A stretch of 64,000 bases of DNA from Trichococcus collinsii (GTDB taxonomy: Bacteria > Bacillota > Bacilli > Lactobacillales > Aerococcaceae). The position numbers and the translations under genes were made by a program. Below, piece after piece: positions 49,030 to 57,759 of the stretch. The notes below the pieces were generated by a model. That model saw nothing but the letters and a program-made list of their open reading frames with translations, was not told the origin of the DNA and made no database searches. Numbering within the stretch: position 1 is the first letter of the stretch; each line of letters opens with the position of its first letter. Location of the stretch: positions 434,001 to 498,000 of the forward strand of contig NZ_FNQH01000001.1 of assembly GCF_900107505.1 (NCBI RefSeq), written 5' to 3'.

Positions 49030-49866
49030 ATGGATCTGAAAGCGATCGTTTTGGATATCGACGGCACATTGTTGAATGACCAGAAAGAAATCACGCCAAA
49101 GACGAGAGAGTCATTATTGCGGGCTCAGGAGGCCGGAGTGAAACTTGTGCTGGCATCCGGCAGGCCGTTGCCCGCGATGCTGAAATTTTCAAAAGAACTG
49201 AAGATGGAACACTATCATGGCCTGCTGCTTTCCAATAACGGGGCCTGCGTGACGGATTGTGCAACGGATGAGATGCTGTTCAGCCAAAGCATCTCAGAAG
49301 AAATAGGCGCAGCGCTGTTGACGCACTTGGAGAAATTCGAGGTCAAACCGATGATTGCGCATAAGGACTACATGTACGTGAACAATGTGTATGATTGCAT
49401 GATCACCGCACCGCCGCACGGCTTGCGGAACATCATCGAATACGAGTCCCGTAGCGGTGACTTTAAGTTGTGCGAAGTGGAGCATCTGGCGGACTTTGTA
49501 GATTTCCCGCTGCATAAGATCCTCATCGCCGGGGAGCCGGACTACTTGGCGCAGAACTGGGAGGAAATCATGCAGCCGTTTGAAGGAAGGATCAACGGCT
49601 TTTTCTCGGCGCCGTTCTATTTCGAGATTGCCGACAAAGGCATCGATAAGGCTTTTGCTTTGGACAAAACCCTGCAGCCATTGGGAATCAATGCCGAGCA
49701 GGTCATCTCATTCGGGGATGGGCAGAACGACGCTTCCATCGTCGCCTACGCAGGGGTCGGGGTCGCGATGGGCAATGCGAACGACGCCCTGAAAGCAAAC
49801 GCGAACGAAATCACCTTATCCAACAATGAAGACGGCATCGCCCATATGCTGGAAAGATACTTGTGA
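49030..49866 (+). CDS. HAD-superfamily Cof-type phosphatase
   Basis: Cytoplasmic sugar-phosphate-type phosphatase. HAD motifs: DIDGTLLND (nucleophile and acid Asp), ASGRP, a Lys in the IADKGIDKAFAL segment, and SFGDGQNDASIV with GVGVAMGNA. The C2B cap lies between. 278 residues. It starts 23 nt after the VOC gene behind ATGAGGTG, so the two are likely cotranscribed. Substrate unknown. Confidence 0.88.
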   Translation: MDLKAIVLDIDGTLLNDQKEITPKTRESLLRAQEAGVKLVLASGRPLPAMLKFSKELKMEHYHGLLLSNNGACVTDCATDEMLFSQSISEEIGAALLTHLEKFEVKPMIAHKDYMYVNNVYDCMITAPPHGLRNIIEYESRSGDFKLCEVEHLADFVDFPLHKILIAGEPDYLAQNWEEIMQPFEGRINGFFSAPFYFEIADKGIDKAFALDKTLQPLGINAEQVISFGDGQNDASIVAYAGVGVAMGNANDALKANANEITLSNNEDGIAHMLERYL

Positions 49867-49881
49867 GAACAGAATAAGCTG

Positions 49882-49921
49882 AAAAAGCCAGGCCGCATCC
49901 TTTGGGCGGTCTGGCTTTTTT
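49882..49921 (+). terminator. Terminator after HAD phosphatase gene
   Basis: AAAAAGCCAGGCCGC (49882-49896) pairs with the complementary arm ending CTGGCTTTTT (49920) with one G-T pair; T tract included. Confidence 0.88.
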
Positions 49922-49954
49922 GGCGACCATAAAGTGGAGCACGTTAGTTAAGAA

Positions 49955-50006
49955 TTGTTTAAAAGAATAAATAATTATTGTTAAACGATAAATAATAGAC
50001 TAAACT
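49955..50006 (+). promoter_or_regulatory. Promoter with direct repeats upstream of DUF2975/XRE pair
   Basis: TTGTTA (49978-49983), a 17-bp spacer and TAAACT (50001-50006) form a promoter. A near-repeat of TTGTTTAAAAGAATAAATAA (49955) occurs as TTGTTAAACGATAAATAAT (49978-49996), about 23 bp apart, overlapping the promoter. It could be the binding site of the XRE regulator encoded two genes on. Confidence 0.45.
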
Positions 50007-50039
50007 AGCATTAACAAATCCAAACGAGGTGTTGTAAAC

Positions 50040-50519
50040 ATGAAACGAGAAACATTCTTTTTGAAGGCGGTCGTCGTTCTGATGGGACTTCCGGTGGTGG
50101 CGCTATGCATTTTTATCATCCCGGAAATTGCGGCTTTCCTGGTCGAACTGGTCCCAAGTCTTACTTATTTGCAATATCCATTTATGATCGGACTGTACGC
50201 ATCTGCTGGCATCTATTTCGTCGCTCTGTACCAAGTCTTTAAACTGCTGGGCTACATCGATAAGGACTTGGCGTTTTCCGATTTGACGGTGCAAGTCCTG
50301 AAGAACATCAAACTCTGTGCAGCTGCGATCGGCGGGCTGTTCATCCTGTTTATGCCGCTCATTTTTATGATGGGTGATATGGATGACGCTCCCGGTATTG
50401 TCCTGATTGGCTTGATCGTCATTTTTGCCTGCATGGTGATTGCCGTATTTGCCGCTGTCCTTCAAAAACTCCTGCAAAATGCGATCGCAATCAAGCAAGA
50501 AAACGACTATACGATATGA
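50040..50519 (+). CDS. DUF2975 family membrane protein
   Basis: 159-residue protein with four hydrophobic segments (about residues 9-31, 44-65, 91-114 and 120-146), the layout of DUF2975. DUF2975 genes are typically followed by a small XRE regulator of the YozG type, as here. Function unknown. GAGGTGTTG precedes ATG 50040. The stop codon overlaps the ribosome-binding site of the regulator gene. Confidence 0.82.
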   Translation: MKRETFFLKAVVVLMGLPVVALCIFIIPEIAAFLVELVPSLTYLQYPFMIGLYASAGIYFVALYQVFKLLGYIDKDLAFSDLTVQVLKNIKLCAAAIGGLFILFMPLIFMMGDMDDAPGIVLIGLIVIFACMVIAVFAAVLQKLLQNAIAIKQENDYTI

Positions 50520-50529
50520 GGTGTGCAAA

Positions 50530-50745
50530 ATGGCAATAATCATCAATATAGACGTCATGTTGGCAAAACGAAAAATGAGTGTGACCGAACTGTCGCAGCA
50601 CGTCGGCATCACGATGGCCAATCTCTCCATCCTGAAAACCGGGAAAGCGAAGGCGATCCGCTTCTCGACTTTGGAAGCCATCTGCAAGGCGTTGGACTGT
50701 CAGCCTGGTGATATTCTGGAATATCGGGACGATGAAGAGGAATAG
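50530..50745 (+). CDS. Small XRE-family transcriptional regulator (YozG-like)
   Basis: 71-residue Cro/C1-type helix-turn-helix protein made of the DNA-binding domain alone. The fold runs DVMLAKRKMSVTELSQHVGI, then TMANLSILKTGKAKAIRFST, then LEAICKALDCQPGDILEY. ATG 50530 follows GAGGTGTG and lies 10 nt after the DUF2975 stop. It probably regulates its own operon. Confidence 0.88.
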   Translation: MAIIINIDVMLAKRKMSVTELSQHVGITMANLSILKTGKAKAIRFSTLEAICKALDCQPGDILEYRDDEEE

Positions 50746-50849
50746 CAGTACTGCGCCGACATGATCAAAAATACAGGGGAAACCCTTAGTTCGACATAGT
50801 GCGAACATTCACAATCCGTGGTAAAATAGTAAAAAAACGGAGGTTTACC

Positions 50850-51617
50850 ATGGCCAGATATGAAGAACAACGCAATTTTCTGAAATCGGATTTCAAAACA
50901 TTCAGCACGATCGAAACGGATAAACAAAAGGGGATTCCGCAACCGCCCAACGTCAAAGCCTACGATGCCGATGCGGAAATCGTGGACTTGCCTGCCATCG
51001 ATGGCGGGGTTGTGAAGAAGGAAAACATCTACGAAATCATCAAGGAAAGAAGAAGCGTCCGCCACTATGCGAAGGATGCGCTCACGATAGATGAACTCTC
51101 CTACCTGTTGTGGAGTACGCAAGCCATCACGGGCACCAACCGATCGGGCATCACCTTCCGCACGGTCCCGTGCAGCGGAGGGACGCATTCGTTTGAGACC
51201 TATCTGTTCATCCTCAATGTGGATGGGTTGAAGAAGGGCGTGTACCGCTATTTGGCGGATTGCCATAAACTATTGTACCTGAGCGAAGTCAACGACATCG
51301 ATGAACAGGTCGATAAAATGACGCTTGATCAACCATTCGTGCCGAACTTCGCCAAACGCGCTTCGGTCATCTTCTCTTGGAGCTGCATCCCTTACCGTTC
51401 CGAGTGGAAGTATGACATCACCGCCCACAAAAAAATCCTGATTGACATCGGTGCAGTCATGGAAAACTTGTACCTGACGAGCGAATCGATCGATGCCGGC
51501 ACTTGCGCATTGGGCATCTACGACCAGGACATGGTCGACGAGCTGCTACATTTGGACGGAGAAGAAGAATTCACGATTTTCCTGGCGGCTGTCGGCAAGA
51601 AAGTGGAGAAGAAATAG
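50850..51617 (+). CDS. SagB/ThcOx-type nitroreductase-family dehydrogenase
   Basis: FMN-dependent oxidoreductase fold. The hallmark is ERRSVRHYAKDALTIDELSYLLW near residue 70 (quoted as overlapping blocks RRSVRHYAKDAL and ELSYLLW), with PCSGGTHSFETYLF and an ENLYLTSESIDAGTC segment that binds FMN. SagB relatives oxidise azolines in peptide natural products, but stand-alone copies are frequent and of unknown role. No precursor peptide, YcaO or transporter genes are adjacent. 255 residues from ATG 50850 behind ACGGAGG. Confidence 0.82.
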   Translation: MARYEEQRNFLKSDFKTFSTIETDKQKGIPQPPNVKAYDADAEIVDLPAIDGGVVKKENIYEIIKERRSVRHYAKDALTIDELSYLLWSTQAITGTNRSGITFRTVPCSGGTHSFETYLFILNVDGLKKGVYRYLADCHKLLYLSEVNDIDEQVDKMTLDQPFVPNFAKRASVIFSWSCIPYRSEWKYDITAHKKILIDIGAVMENLYLTSESIDAGTCALGIYDQDMVDELLHLDGEEEFTIFLAAVGKKVEKK

Positions 51618-51641
51618 CAAAGAAATTGAATGTATGCTCAG

Positions 51642-51676
51642 AAAAAGCCCGCCAAAAGCATTTTGGCGGGCTTTTT
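51642..51676. terminator. Terminator after the SagB-type gene
   Basis: A perfect 16-bp stem (51642-51657 with 51661-51676), loop GCA, A5 on one side and T5 on the other. Confidence 0.9.
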
Positions 51677-51750
51677 CCGTTCCGAACACAGTGAGAAAAA
51701 CCGCGAAAAGCATCTTGACGGGGTATCTCGTGTTGCCCTTGGACATTTTA

Positions 51751-51775
51751 CCCCGCTAAATGGGCTTTCGCGGGG
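51751..51775 (-). terminator. Weak hairpin after GNAT gene
   Basis: CCCCGC (51751-51756) pairs with GCGGGG (51770-51775) just beyond the minus-strand stop; the following sequence on that strand is only modestly T/A-rich. Confidence 0.35.
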
Positions 51776-51781
51776 AAAGTC

Positions 51782-52057
51782 TTAGCACATTACATCAGCA
51801 TAAAGGGAGCTGTTTCTTTCGAGAATACCCTTGGGGAAAGGGCAGCGAGGGATGATTTTTTTGTTTTCCTCCCTGGCCATTTCCGCCACGCGTTTAACCA
51901 GTTTCGCGGCAATTCCCTGGCCACGATAATCGTCATTCACAAAAGTACGGTCGATGATGATCATGCTACTGTCTGAAAAAGAATAGGTGATTTCGCAGAT
52001 CAAATTTTCGTTTTCGTCGTTTTTGTAGAAACGTAATTCTACGCTATCAAAGTTCAT
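51782..52057 (-). CDS. GNAT-type N-acetyltransferase (YidJ/COG2388-like)
   Basis: 91-residue minimal GNAT domain. The acetyl-CoA-binding segment is DYRGQGIAAKLVKRVAEMAR, preceded by IDRTFVND and followed by KIIPRCPFPKGILERN, the COG2388 signature. Substrate unknown. AAAGGAG precedes the ATG at 52057. It is divergent from the subtilase gene. Confidence 0.82.
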   Translation of the reverse strand: MNFDSVELRFYKNDENENLICEITYSFSDSSMIIIDRTFVNDDYRGQGIAAKLVKRVAEMAREENKKIIPRCPFPKGILERNSSLYADVMC

Positions 52058-52359
52058 AGTATAATCTCCTTTTTATTTTTTCGGTGTATTCCTGACAACA
52101 AATATTCGGTTTCTATTTCATATTATTCTTGCGGTTAATACCAGTCAAGCGATTAGCATTGAAAAGATAGTTTCGACGAAAGGAAAGTTCTTCTTGTAAA
52201 TCATCAATGAAACGGTATACAATCTAAGAATATTGTAACGAAAATTAAATGTTATAGTCGCTCGAAATCAAGTTGAACAAGGCTCTTTTCAGTATTTCCA
52301 AATCCGTGGCGTAACCGACCATCCATGGTCGATTTTTTTATCAAGAAAGGGGAAATAAT
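52058..52359 (+). promoter_or_regulatory. Subtilase gene leader with terminator-like hairpin
   Basis: No gene lies in this 302-bp gap. CGACCA (52316-52321) pairs with TGGTCG (52326-52331), loop TCCA, followed by a T7 tract ending about 10 nt before the ribosome-binding site AAGAAAGGGG. A terminator immediately before a start codon suggests regulated readthrough. The preceding 80 nt (TTGAACAAGGCTC ... CCGTGGCGTAACCG) may form a sensing structure, but it does not match a riboswitch I can name. Confidence 0.4.
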
Positions 52360-54249
52360 ATGGTTTCGAAAAGATTTTATGCAGTCTTATTCACATCTTT
52401 GTTCATTTTTAGCCATGCATCCATAACTACTGAGGCGATGGCAGCCGAATCACCAGTCCAAGCAGAAGCAACCCCGAACAACTCGGCAGATTTTCAGGAT
52501 GTCATTGTAAGATTTAAAGACAAACCGGGTCAGGCGGAATTGCATGCATTTAAGGGCCTGGGTGGTGACGTCAGCAATGTTTTCACCATCATTCCTGCAA
52601 TATCCGGAAGGCTTCCGGCGAAAGCCATCGAAGCACTGAAAAATAATCCTCAAGTGGAAGTAGTCGAATTGGATTATACCGTGCAGGCACTCGAATATTC
52701 GGCAGAAAACGAGCTTGGAAACAGTTGGGGCGCCGATCACATCAATGCCGATGCAGCTCTTGCATCCGGGTATTCCGGCGAAGGGATCAAGGTCGCCGTT
52801 TTGGACTCCGGAGTGAATTTCAATCACTTCGACCTGCGGGATAACTTTGACTTTTCCGCAAATGAATTAGGCTACGATTTTGTTTCGGATGATCTTTTCC
52901 CGGAGGACGTTTATGGGCATGGCACGCATGTAGCAGGGATACTTGCTGCAGCGAGCAACGGATTTGGGGTTGTCGGCGTTGCGCCAGACGCTCAGATGGT
53001 GGCACTCAGAGTTCTGGATGAAAATGGGGAAGGTACCGCAAGCAGGATCATCGAAGCCTTGCAGTGGATTCAGAATTACAATGCTGCGCATCCTGATTCA
53101 CCTATTCGCATCACAAACAATAGCTACGGCACCGGATCCAATTCGTCCCAGCTTGGGGCAGCATTTGATGTGTTAGCCAGCTCCGGGGTTCTGCACATAG
53201 GCTCAGCAGGCAACGACGGGCGCGCTGCGGGCAATGGCAATAATGTCAGTTACCCTGCTAATTATGAATCAGTGGTGGCCGTTGCGGCTCTCGACAAAAC
53301 CAATCAGCGGGCCAGTTTTTCCAGTACGGGATCGGACGTTGAAATAGCTGCGCCTGGGGTATCCATTCTGTCGACATGGAAAGACGGTCTCAACATTGCG
53401 GGCCCGCAGCCGTTTTCGTTCGCAGGTTACGCAGGCGAGTACTTCATTGAAGCAAACGGAACCTCAATGGCTTCACCTCATGTCGCAGGCGTCGCAGCTT
53501 TGCTGATGGCAGCTGATCCGAGCTATACCGCGGAGGCAGTCCGCAACAAAATGAATCAGACGGCTTTGGATTTAGGGGATTCTGGGAGGGATAACCAATA
53601 CGGTTACGGATTAGTGGACGCTTCCTCAGCGCTGGGTATTGTGCCGGTTACCAATAAGCCCCCTGTCGCGTATAACCAGGTGGTTGAGACAACACAAAAT
53701 ACTTCTGTAGCTATCACGCTCATCGCTGCAGATCCAGACGGCGATCCGCTGACCTATACGATTGCATCAGCTCCGGCAAACGGAACAGTCAGTGGGGCAG
53801 GACCAGATATCTCCTATACTCCGAACATAGACTTCACAGGCGCGGATGCCTTTACCTATGAAGTGAAAGACAGCGCGGGCGGTGCTGCAACCGGAATAGT
53901 GACGATAAATGTTGCACCTGCAGCTACAAGGACTGTGGATGTGGTTGTCGAGATGAGCGCCACTACCAGAAAAATAAACAAAATAAATCAGATTTGGACT
54001 ACAGCTAAAGTGAAGGTCATGGAAGCCGGATCACAAGTAGCCGATGCAACTGTTACTGGCCACTGGGAAGAAGCAACATCAGGCCTCAATTCTGGTAACA
54101 CCGGAAAAAGCGGGACGGTATCATTTACATCTGAAAAAGTGATCCAGTCGATCGAACAACAAACTTTCACATTTGTTGTCGATAGTGTGGTTATAGGCGA
54201 TGCTGACTGTACGCTTAGCGGCCAGACGATAAATTCGATAACGAAATGA
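52360..54249 (+). CDS. Secreted subtilisin-family serine protease with C-terminal Ig/cadherin-like domains
   Basis: S8 peptidase secreted by a Sec signal peptide (about residues 1-29, ending AMAAES). An inhibitor I9-like propeptide follows (DVIVRFKDKPGQAELHAF). The triad is Asp149 (VLDSGVNF), His187 (HGTHVAGILAA) and Ser369 (NGTSMASPHVAG), with the oxyanion Asn in ITNNSYG. After the protease domain, residues about 430-525 form a cadherin-like domain (DPDGDPLTYTI, FTGADAFTYEV) and a last Ig-like domain ends in NSITK. There is no LPxTG or other anchor, so it should be released. 629 residues. Confidence 0.93.
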   Translation: MVSKRFYAVLFTSLFIFSHASITTEAMAAESPVQAEATPNNSADFQDVIVRFKDKPGQAELHAFKGLGGDVSNVFTIIPAISGRLPAKAIEALKNNPQVEVVELDYTVQALEYSAENELGNSWGADHINADAALASGYSGEGIKVAVLDSGVNFNHFDLRDNFDFSANELGYDFVSDDLFPEDVYGHGTHVAGILAAASNGFGVVGVAPDAQMVALRVLDENGEGTASRIIEALQWIQNYNAAHPDSPIRITNNSYGTGSNSSQLGAAFDVLASSGVLHIGSAGNDGRAAGNGNNVSYPANYESVVAVAALDKTNQRASFSSTGSDVEIAAPGVSILSTWKDGLNIAGPQPFSFAGYAGEYFIEANGTSMASPHVAGVAALLMAADPSYTAEAVRNKMNQTALDLGDSGRDNQYGYGLVDASSALGIVPVTNKPPVAYNQVVETTQNTSVAITLIAADPDGDPLTYTIASAPANGTVSGAGPDISYTPNIDFTGADAFTYEVKDSAGGAATGIVTINVAPAATRTVDVVVEMSATTRKINKINQIWTTAKVKVMEAGSQVADATVTGHWEEATSGLNSGNTGKSGTVSFTSEKVIQSIEQQTFTFVVDSVVIGDADCTLSGQTINSITK

Positions 54250-54308
54250 TAGAGCGTCCTGCTATCCTTGATGGGGAATAGCTGGACATTCATGGCTACA
54301 ATGCTAAT

Positions 54309-54357
54309 AAAAAGACTTGAACCTTCACTTGCCGAAAGTTCAAGTCTTTTTTTCTGC
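54309..54357 (+). terminator. Terminator of the subtilase gene
   Basis: AAAAAGACTTGAAC (54309-54322) pairs perfectly with GTTCAAGTCTTTTT (54338-54351), with more T bases after it. Confidence 0.88.
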
Positions 54358-54693
54358 GTTCAGCTGATACATTTTACCTAGAAAAATGGTCAAAACAGCA
54401 TTTGGCTGTTCGGTAAAACCTATCAACTGTGTTCGATTCTCCATAATATTCATTTATTGGCAGTCATGATACCATATGTGAATAGTAATTCAATGGAAAT
54501 AATACGACAGGAAATTGCTGGTTTAATCATCTTTTTACAGAAATATTGTCTAGGTATTTTGATCCTAGCCAACAGTAAAAGCTGACAAAAGCGCTAAAAT
54601 AATCGTTTCTTCCTGAATATATTGGGAAGTGTTTTTATTTGTGAGGTGATGATTAGAATCTGCAAATAATCAAGAAAGGATTGGAGGTAAACA
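54358..54693 (+). other. Leader region of the amino acid ABC operon
   Basis: No gene in this stretch. CTAGG (54550-54554) and CCTAG (54564-54568) form a small inverted repeat. CTTCC/GGAAG around 54612-54632 followed by TGTTTTTATTT is a weak terminator-like hairpin about 60 nt before the first gene. No T-box or other named leader was recognised, and I could not fix a promoter. Confidence 0.35.
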
Positions 54694-55353
54694 ATGGATT
54701 GGGATTTTATAAGAAAGGCTATCCCCATGTATCAGGAAGCGGCCTTCCTTGTGTTGCGCCTGGGCGGAATCGGGATCATCTTTGCCTTTATCATCGGTCT
54801 GATCGTAAGCATCGTGCGCTATTATAAACTGCCTGTTTTGTCACAGGTTTTTGAAGGATACATCGAATTGTCACGGAATACCCCATTGATGATCCAGTTG
54901 TTTTTTCTGTATTTTGGTTTGCCGCAAGTAGGCATCCAGTTGAGCGCCGAAGTCTGCGGCATACTGGGGTTAATTTTTTTGGGAGGCAGCTACTTTGCGG
55001 AAGCGATAAGGGGCGGTTTGGAATCCGTCCCAAATATTCAGATGGAATCAGCTTCCAGCCTGGGTTTGTCAAACACTCAAATTTTCCTGTACGTTATTTT
55101 CCCGCAGGCGATCGCAAACTCCTTTCCCAGCATCGGGGCTAACATCATCTTTTTGCTGAAGGAAACCTCCGTGTTCAGCGCAATCGCATTAGCCGACCTA
55201 GTTTTTGTCGCAAAAGACATCATGGGATTGTATTACAAAACCAATGAAGCGCTGTTCTTGATGGTCATAACCTATCTGGTGTTTTTATTGCCGATATCCC
55301 TTTTGATCCATTTCATCGAAAGGAGGTTGCGTTTTGCAGGATTCGGGAATTAA
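54694..55353 (+). CDS. Polar amino acid ABC transporter permease 1
   Basis: HisM/GlnP-type permease of 219 residues with about five membrane segments. The coupling motif is MESASSLGLSNTQIFLYVIF (EAA loop). The block YIELSRNTPLMIQLFFLYF is diagnostic for the polar amino acid subfamily. ATG 54694 is preceded by TTGGAGG. It overlaps the next gene by 20 nt. Substrate not readable from the permease. Confidence 0.92.
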   Translation: MDWDFIRKAIPMYQEAAFLVLRLGGIGIIFAFIIGLIVSIVRYYKLPVLSQVFEGYIELSRNTPLMIQLFFLYFGLPQVGIQLSAEVCGILGLIFLGGSYFAEAIRGGLESVPNIQMESASSLGLSNTQIFLYVIFPQAIANSFPSIGANIIFLLKETSVFSAIALADLVFVAKDIMGLYYKTNEALFLMVITYLVFLLPISLLIHFIERRLRFAGFGN

Positions 55354-56011
55354 CATTTTATTTGAAGGCCAAAATCTGCAGCGTATCTTGGAAGGCCTGG
55401 GGCAAACAATTTTTATCGCCATCATATCAGTCGTGCTTTCGTTCGTATTGGGACTTTTTGTCGGAATGCTCATGACAAGCAAAAATATCGTTGTCCGATT
55501 CGTCACAAGATTCTATCTCGAAGTCGTCCGGATTGTCCCCGTATTGGTGATGCTGTACATCCTATACTTCGGCCTTACGCGTTGGACAGGCATTCATATT
55601 GATAACACGGTGATCGCCATTTTCGTGTTTACCTTTTGGGGAACAGCTGAAATTGCCGACATCGTCAGGGCATCGGTCACTTCCATACCCAAAATTCAAT
55701 GGGAAAGCGGACAGGCATTGGGATTGTCAGCAGGGCAACTCTATGTGTATGTCATTATTCCCCAGACAGTGCGGCGCATCGTTCCGCCGGCGATCAACTT
55801 GGCTACCCGGATGGTGAAAACGACAGCCCTGCTGCCGCTGATAGGGATTATCGAAGTCATCAAAGTCGGACAGCAAGTGGTTGAAGTATCCGTGAAGGAC
55901 TACCCGAGTGCCTCCTTCTGGATCTATGGGTTGATCTTCTTCCTGTACTTCATCGTCTGTTATCCGTTATCGAAATTATCAAAAAAATTGGAATTGAAAT
56001 GGCAAGAGTGA
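55334..56011 (+). CDS. Polar amino acid ABC transporter permease 2
   Basis: Second HisM-type permease, 225 residues, with the EAA loop WESGQALGLSAGQLYVYVII and the usual EVVRIVPVLVMLYILYF block. TTG 55334 is the start: AGGAGG lies 7 nt upstream inside the end of the first permease gene. It pairs with permease 1 to form the membrane channel. Confidence 0.91.
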   Translation: MQDSGINILFEGQNLQRILEGLGQTIFIAIISVVLSFVLGLFVGMLMTSKNIVVRFVTRFYLEVVRIVPVLVMLYILYFGLTRWTGIHIDNTVIAIFVFTFWGTAEIADIVRASVTSIPKIQWESGQALGLSAGQLYVYVIIPQTVRRIVPPAINLATRMVKTTALLPLIGIIEVIKVGQQVVEVSVKDYPSASFWIYGLIFFLYFIVCYPLSKLSKKLELKWQE

Positions 56012-56028
56012 GAAGGGGTGAAGAAACG

Positions 56029-56772
56029 TTGGAAAGCCCAATATTAACGTTGAAGCATGTAAACAAATATTACGGAGAAATTCAAGCGTTGGCTGATATC
56101 CAGCTGGATGTCGCCAAAGGAGAAGTTGTGACAATCATCGGCCAATCAGGCTGCGGCAAATCGACTGTTTTACGCTGCATCAATGGTCTGGAGGGAATTC
56201 AGTCAGGCAGCATCTTGCTGGATGGAAAAGAAATAGCCGCAGCAGGGACGAATTGGAAAGAAGTCAGGCAGAAAATCGGAATGGTCTTTCAAAAGTATGA
56301 CCTGTTTCCGCACATGACGGTTCTTGACAATGTCCTGTTGGCGCCTTTGAAAGTCCAAAAGCGCAAGAAAGATGAGGCGGCCGAAGAAGCCATTGCGTTG
56401 CTGAAACGGGTCGGTCTTGAAGATAAGGCGTACAGCTTCCCACGGCAATTGTCCGGCGGGCAGCAACAACGTGTTGCGATCGTGCGCGCGTTGATGACGC
56501 ACCCGGAAATCATGCTCTTTGATGAAGTGACGGCAGCGCTCGATCCGGAGATGATCAGGGAAGTCCTGAATGTCATCCTCGATTTGGCTAAGGATGGCAT
56601 GACCATGCTGATCGTCACCCATGAAATGGCTTTTGCAGAGGCAGTCAGCGATAAAATCGTCTTTATGGAAAAAGGGAACATCGTCGAAGTTTCAGATGAT
56701 CCTACAGCTTTTTTCAAGCAGCCACAATCGCAAAGGGCCAACGAATTCATCAACACATTCAGGTTTCAATAG
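56029..56772 (+). CDS. Polar amino acid ABC transporter ATP-binding protein
   Basis: GlnQ-type ATPase. Walker A GQSGCGKST, signature LSGGQQQRVAIVRAL, Walker B IMLFDEVTAALDPE and H-loop IVTHEMAFA. The start is taken as TTG 56029, with AAGGGGTG 8 nt upstream; ATG 55999 in frame has no ribosome-binding site and would overlap permease 2. 247 residues. It is in the same transcript as the permeases and the binding protein. Confidence 0.92.
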   Translation: MESPILTLKHVNKYYGEIQALADIQLDVAKGEVVTIIGQSGCGKSTVLRCINGLEGIQSGSILLDGKEIAAAGTNWKEVRQKIGMVFQKYDLFPHMTVLDNVLLAPLKVQKRKKDEAAEEAIALLKRVGLEDKAYSFPRQLSGGQQQRVAIVRALMTHPEIMLFDEVTAALDPEMIREVLNVILDLAKDGMTMLIVTHEMAFAEAVSDKIVFMEKGNIVEVSDDPTAFFKQPQSQRANEFINTFRFQ

Positions 56773-56809
56773 AAAGACAATATAGAAAAAAACATTGGAG
56801 GAATGAAGA

Positions 56810-57670
56810 ATGAGAAACAAATTTATCAAATCATTAGCCATATTATCAGCGACAGTGGGTCTAGCGGCTTGCGGCGCAAGCGCAACAAGTGATTCTTCAG
56901 AAGGCTCCGTTGCCAATATTGAAGATAAAACGACAGTGGACACAATCAAAGAAAATGATGTCATCCGCATCGGCGTATTCGGCGACAAACCTCCCTTCAG
57001 CTATGTGGATGCGAACGGAGATAACCAAGGCTTCGACGTTGAGATTTCCAAAAAAATCGCAGAAGATTTGCTGGGTGATTCTTCAAAAATTGAATGGGTT
57101 ATCACAGAAGCGGCTAACCGTGTGGAATATCTGGAAACAGGCAAGGTTGACCTGATGATGGCCAACTTCACCGTCACACCTGAACGTGCCGAAGTAGTTG
57201 ATTTCGCCAATCCGTATATGAAAGTATCCATCGGCATCGTTTCCCCTGAAGGTGACGTCATCACTGATGTTTCCCAATTGGAAGGCAAACAATTGATCGT
57301 CAACAAAGGAACAACCGCTGAAGCTTACTTCAGAGAAAATTACCCTGATATCGAGCTGTTGGTCTATGAACAAAACACAGAAACGTTCCAAGCCTTATTG
57401 GATGGCCGTGGCGCCGCTCTAGCACACGACAATACCTTGATCTTTGGATGGATCAAAGAAAATCCTGGCTTTGTGGCAGGGGTGGAAGCCATCGGAAACG
57501 AAGACACCATCGCTCCTGCAGTAGCAAAAGGGGACACTGCATTGTTGGAATGGGTGAATGAAGAAATTGACACGTTGAATGAAAGTGGTTTTATCGCAGA
57601 AGCATACGAAAAGACATTAGCGCCAGCGTTCAGCTCCGAGATTGATCCTGCATCTGTATTGATAAATTAA
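56810..57670 (+). CDS. Amino acid ABC transporter substrate-binding lipoprotein
   Basis: SBP family 3 protein. The signal peptide ends in GLAACG (lipidated Cys21), followed by a Ser/Ala/Asp linker. IRIGVFGDKPPFSYVDANG and FDVEISKKIAEDLLG form the start of the binding fold, and ANRVEYLETGKVDLMMANFT (residues near 100) contributes ligand contacts. 286 residues. It ends the operon permease-permease-ATPase-binding protein. Ligand unknown; glutamate/glutamine or cystine binding are common in this family. Confidence 0.92.
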   Translation: MRNKFIKSLAILSATVGLAACGASATSDSSEGSVANIEDKTTVDTIKENDVIRIGVFGDKPPFSYVDANGDNQGFDVEISKKIAEDLLGDSSKIEWVITEAANRVEYLETGKVDLMMANFTVTPERAEVVDFANPYMKVSIGIVSPEGDVITDVSQLEGKQLIVNKGTTAEAYFRENYPDIELLVYEQNTETFQALLDGRGAALAHDNTLIFGWIKENPGFVAGVEAIGNEDTIAPAVAKGDTALLEWVNEEIDTLNESGFIAEAYEKTLAPAFSSEIDPASVLIN

Positions 57671-57731
57671 TAAGGTCAAAAATTGGAATTGTCTGATGAG
57701 TCAGCGTTAAAAGTTTCCTCAATAAAAAAAC

Positions 57732-57759
57732 AGGTCGGGACTTCGGTTCCGGCCTTTTT
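57732..57759 (+). terminator. Terminator of the amino acid ABC operon
   Basis: AGGTCGGGAC (57732-57741) pairs with GTTCCGGCCT (57746-57755, two G-T pairs), TTCG tetraloop, then T5. Confidence 0.88.
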
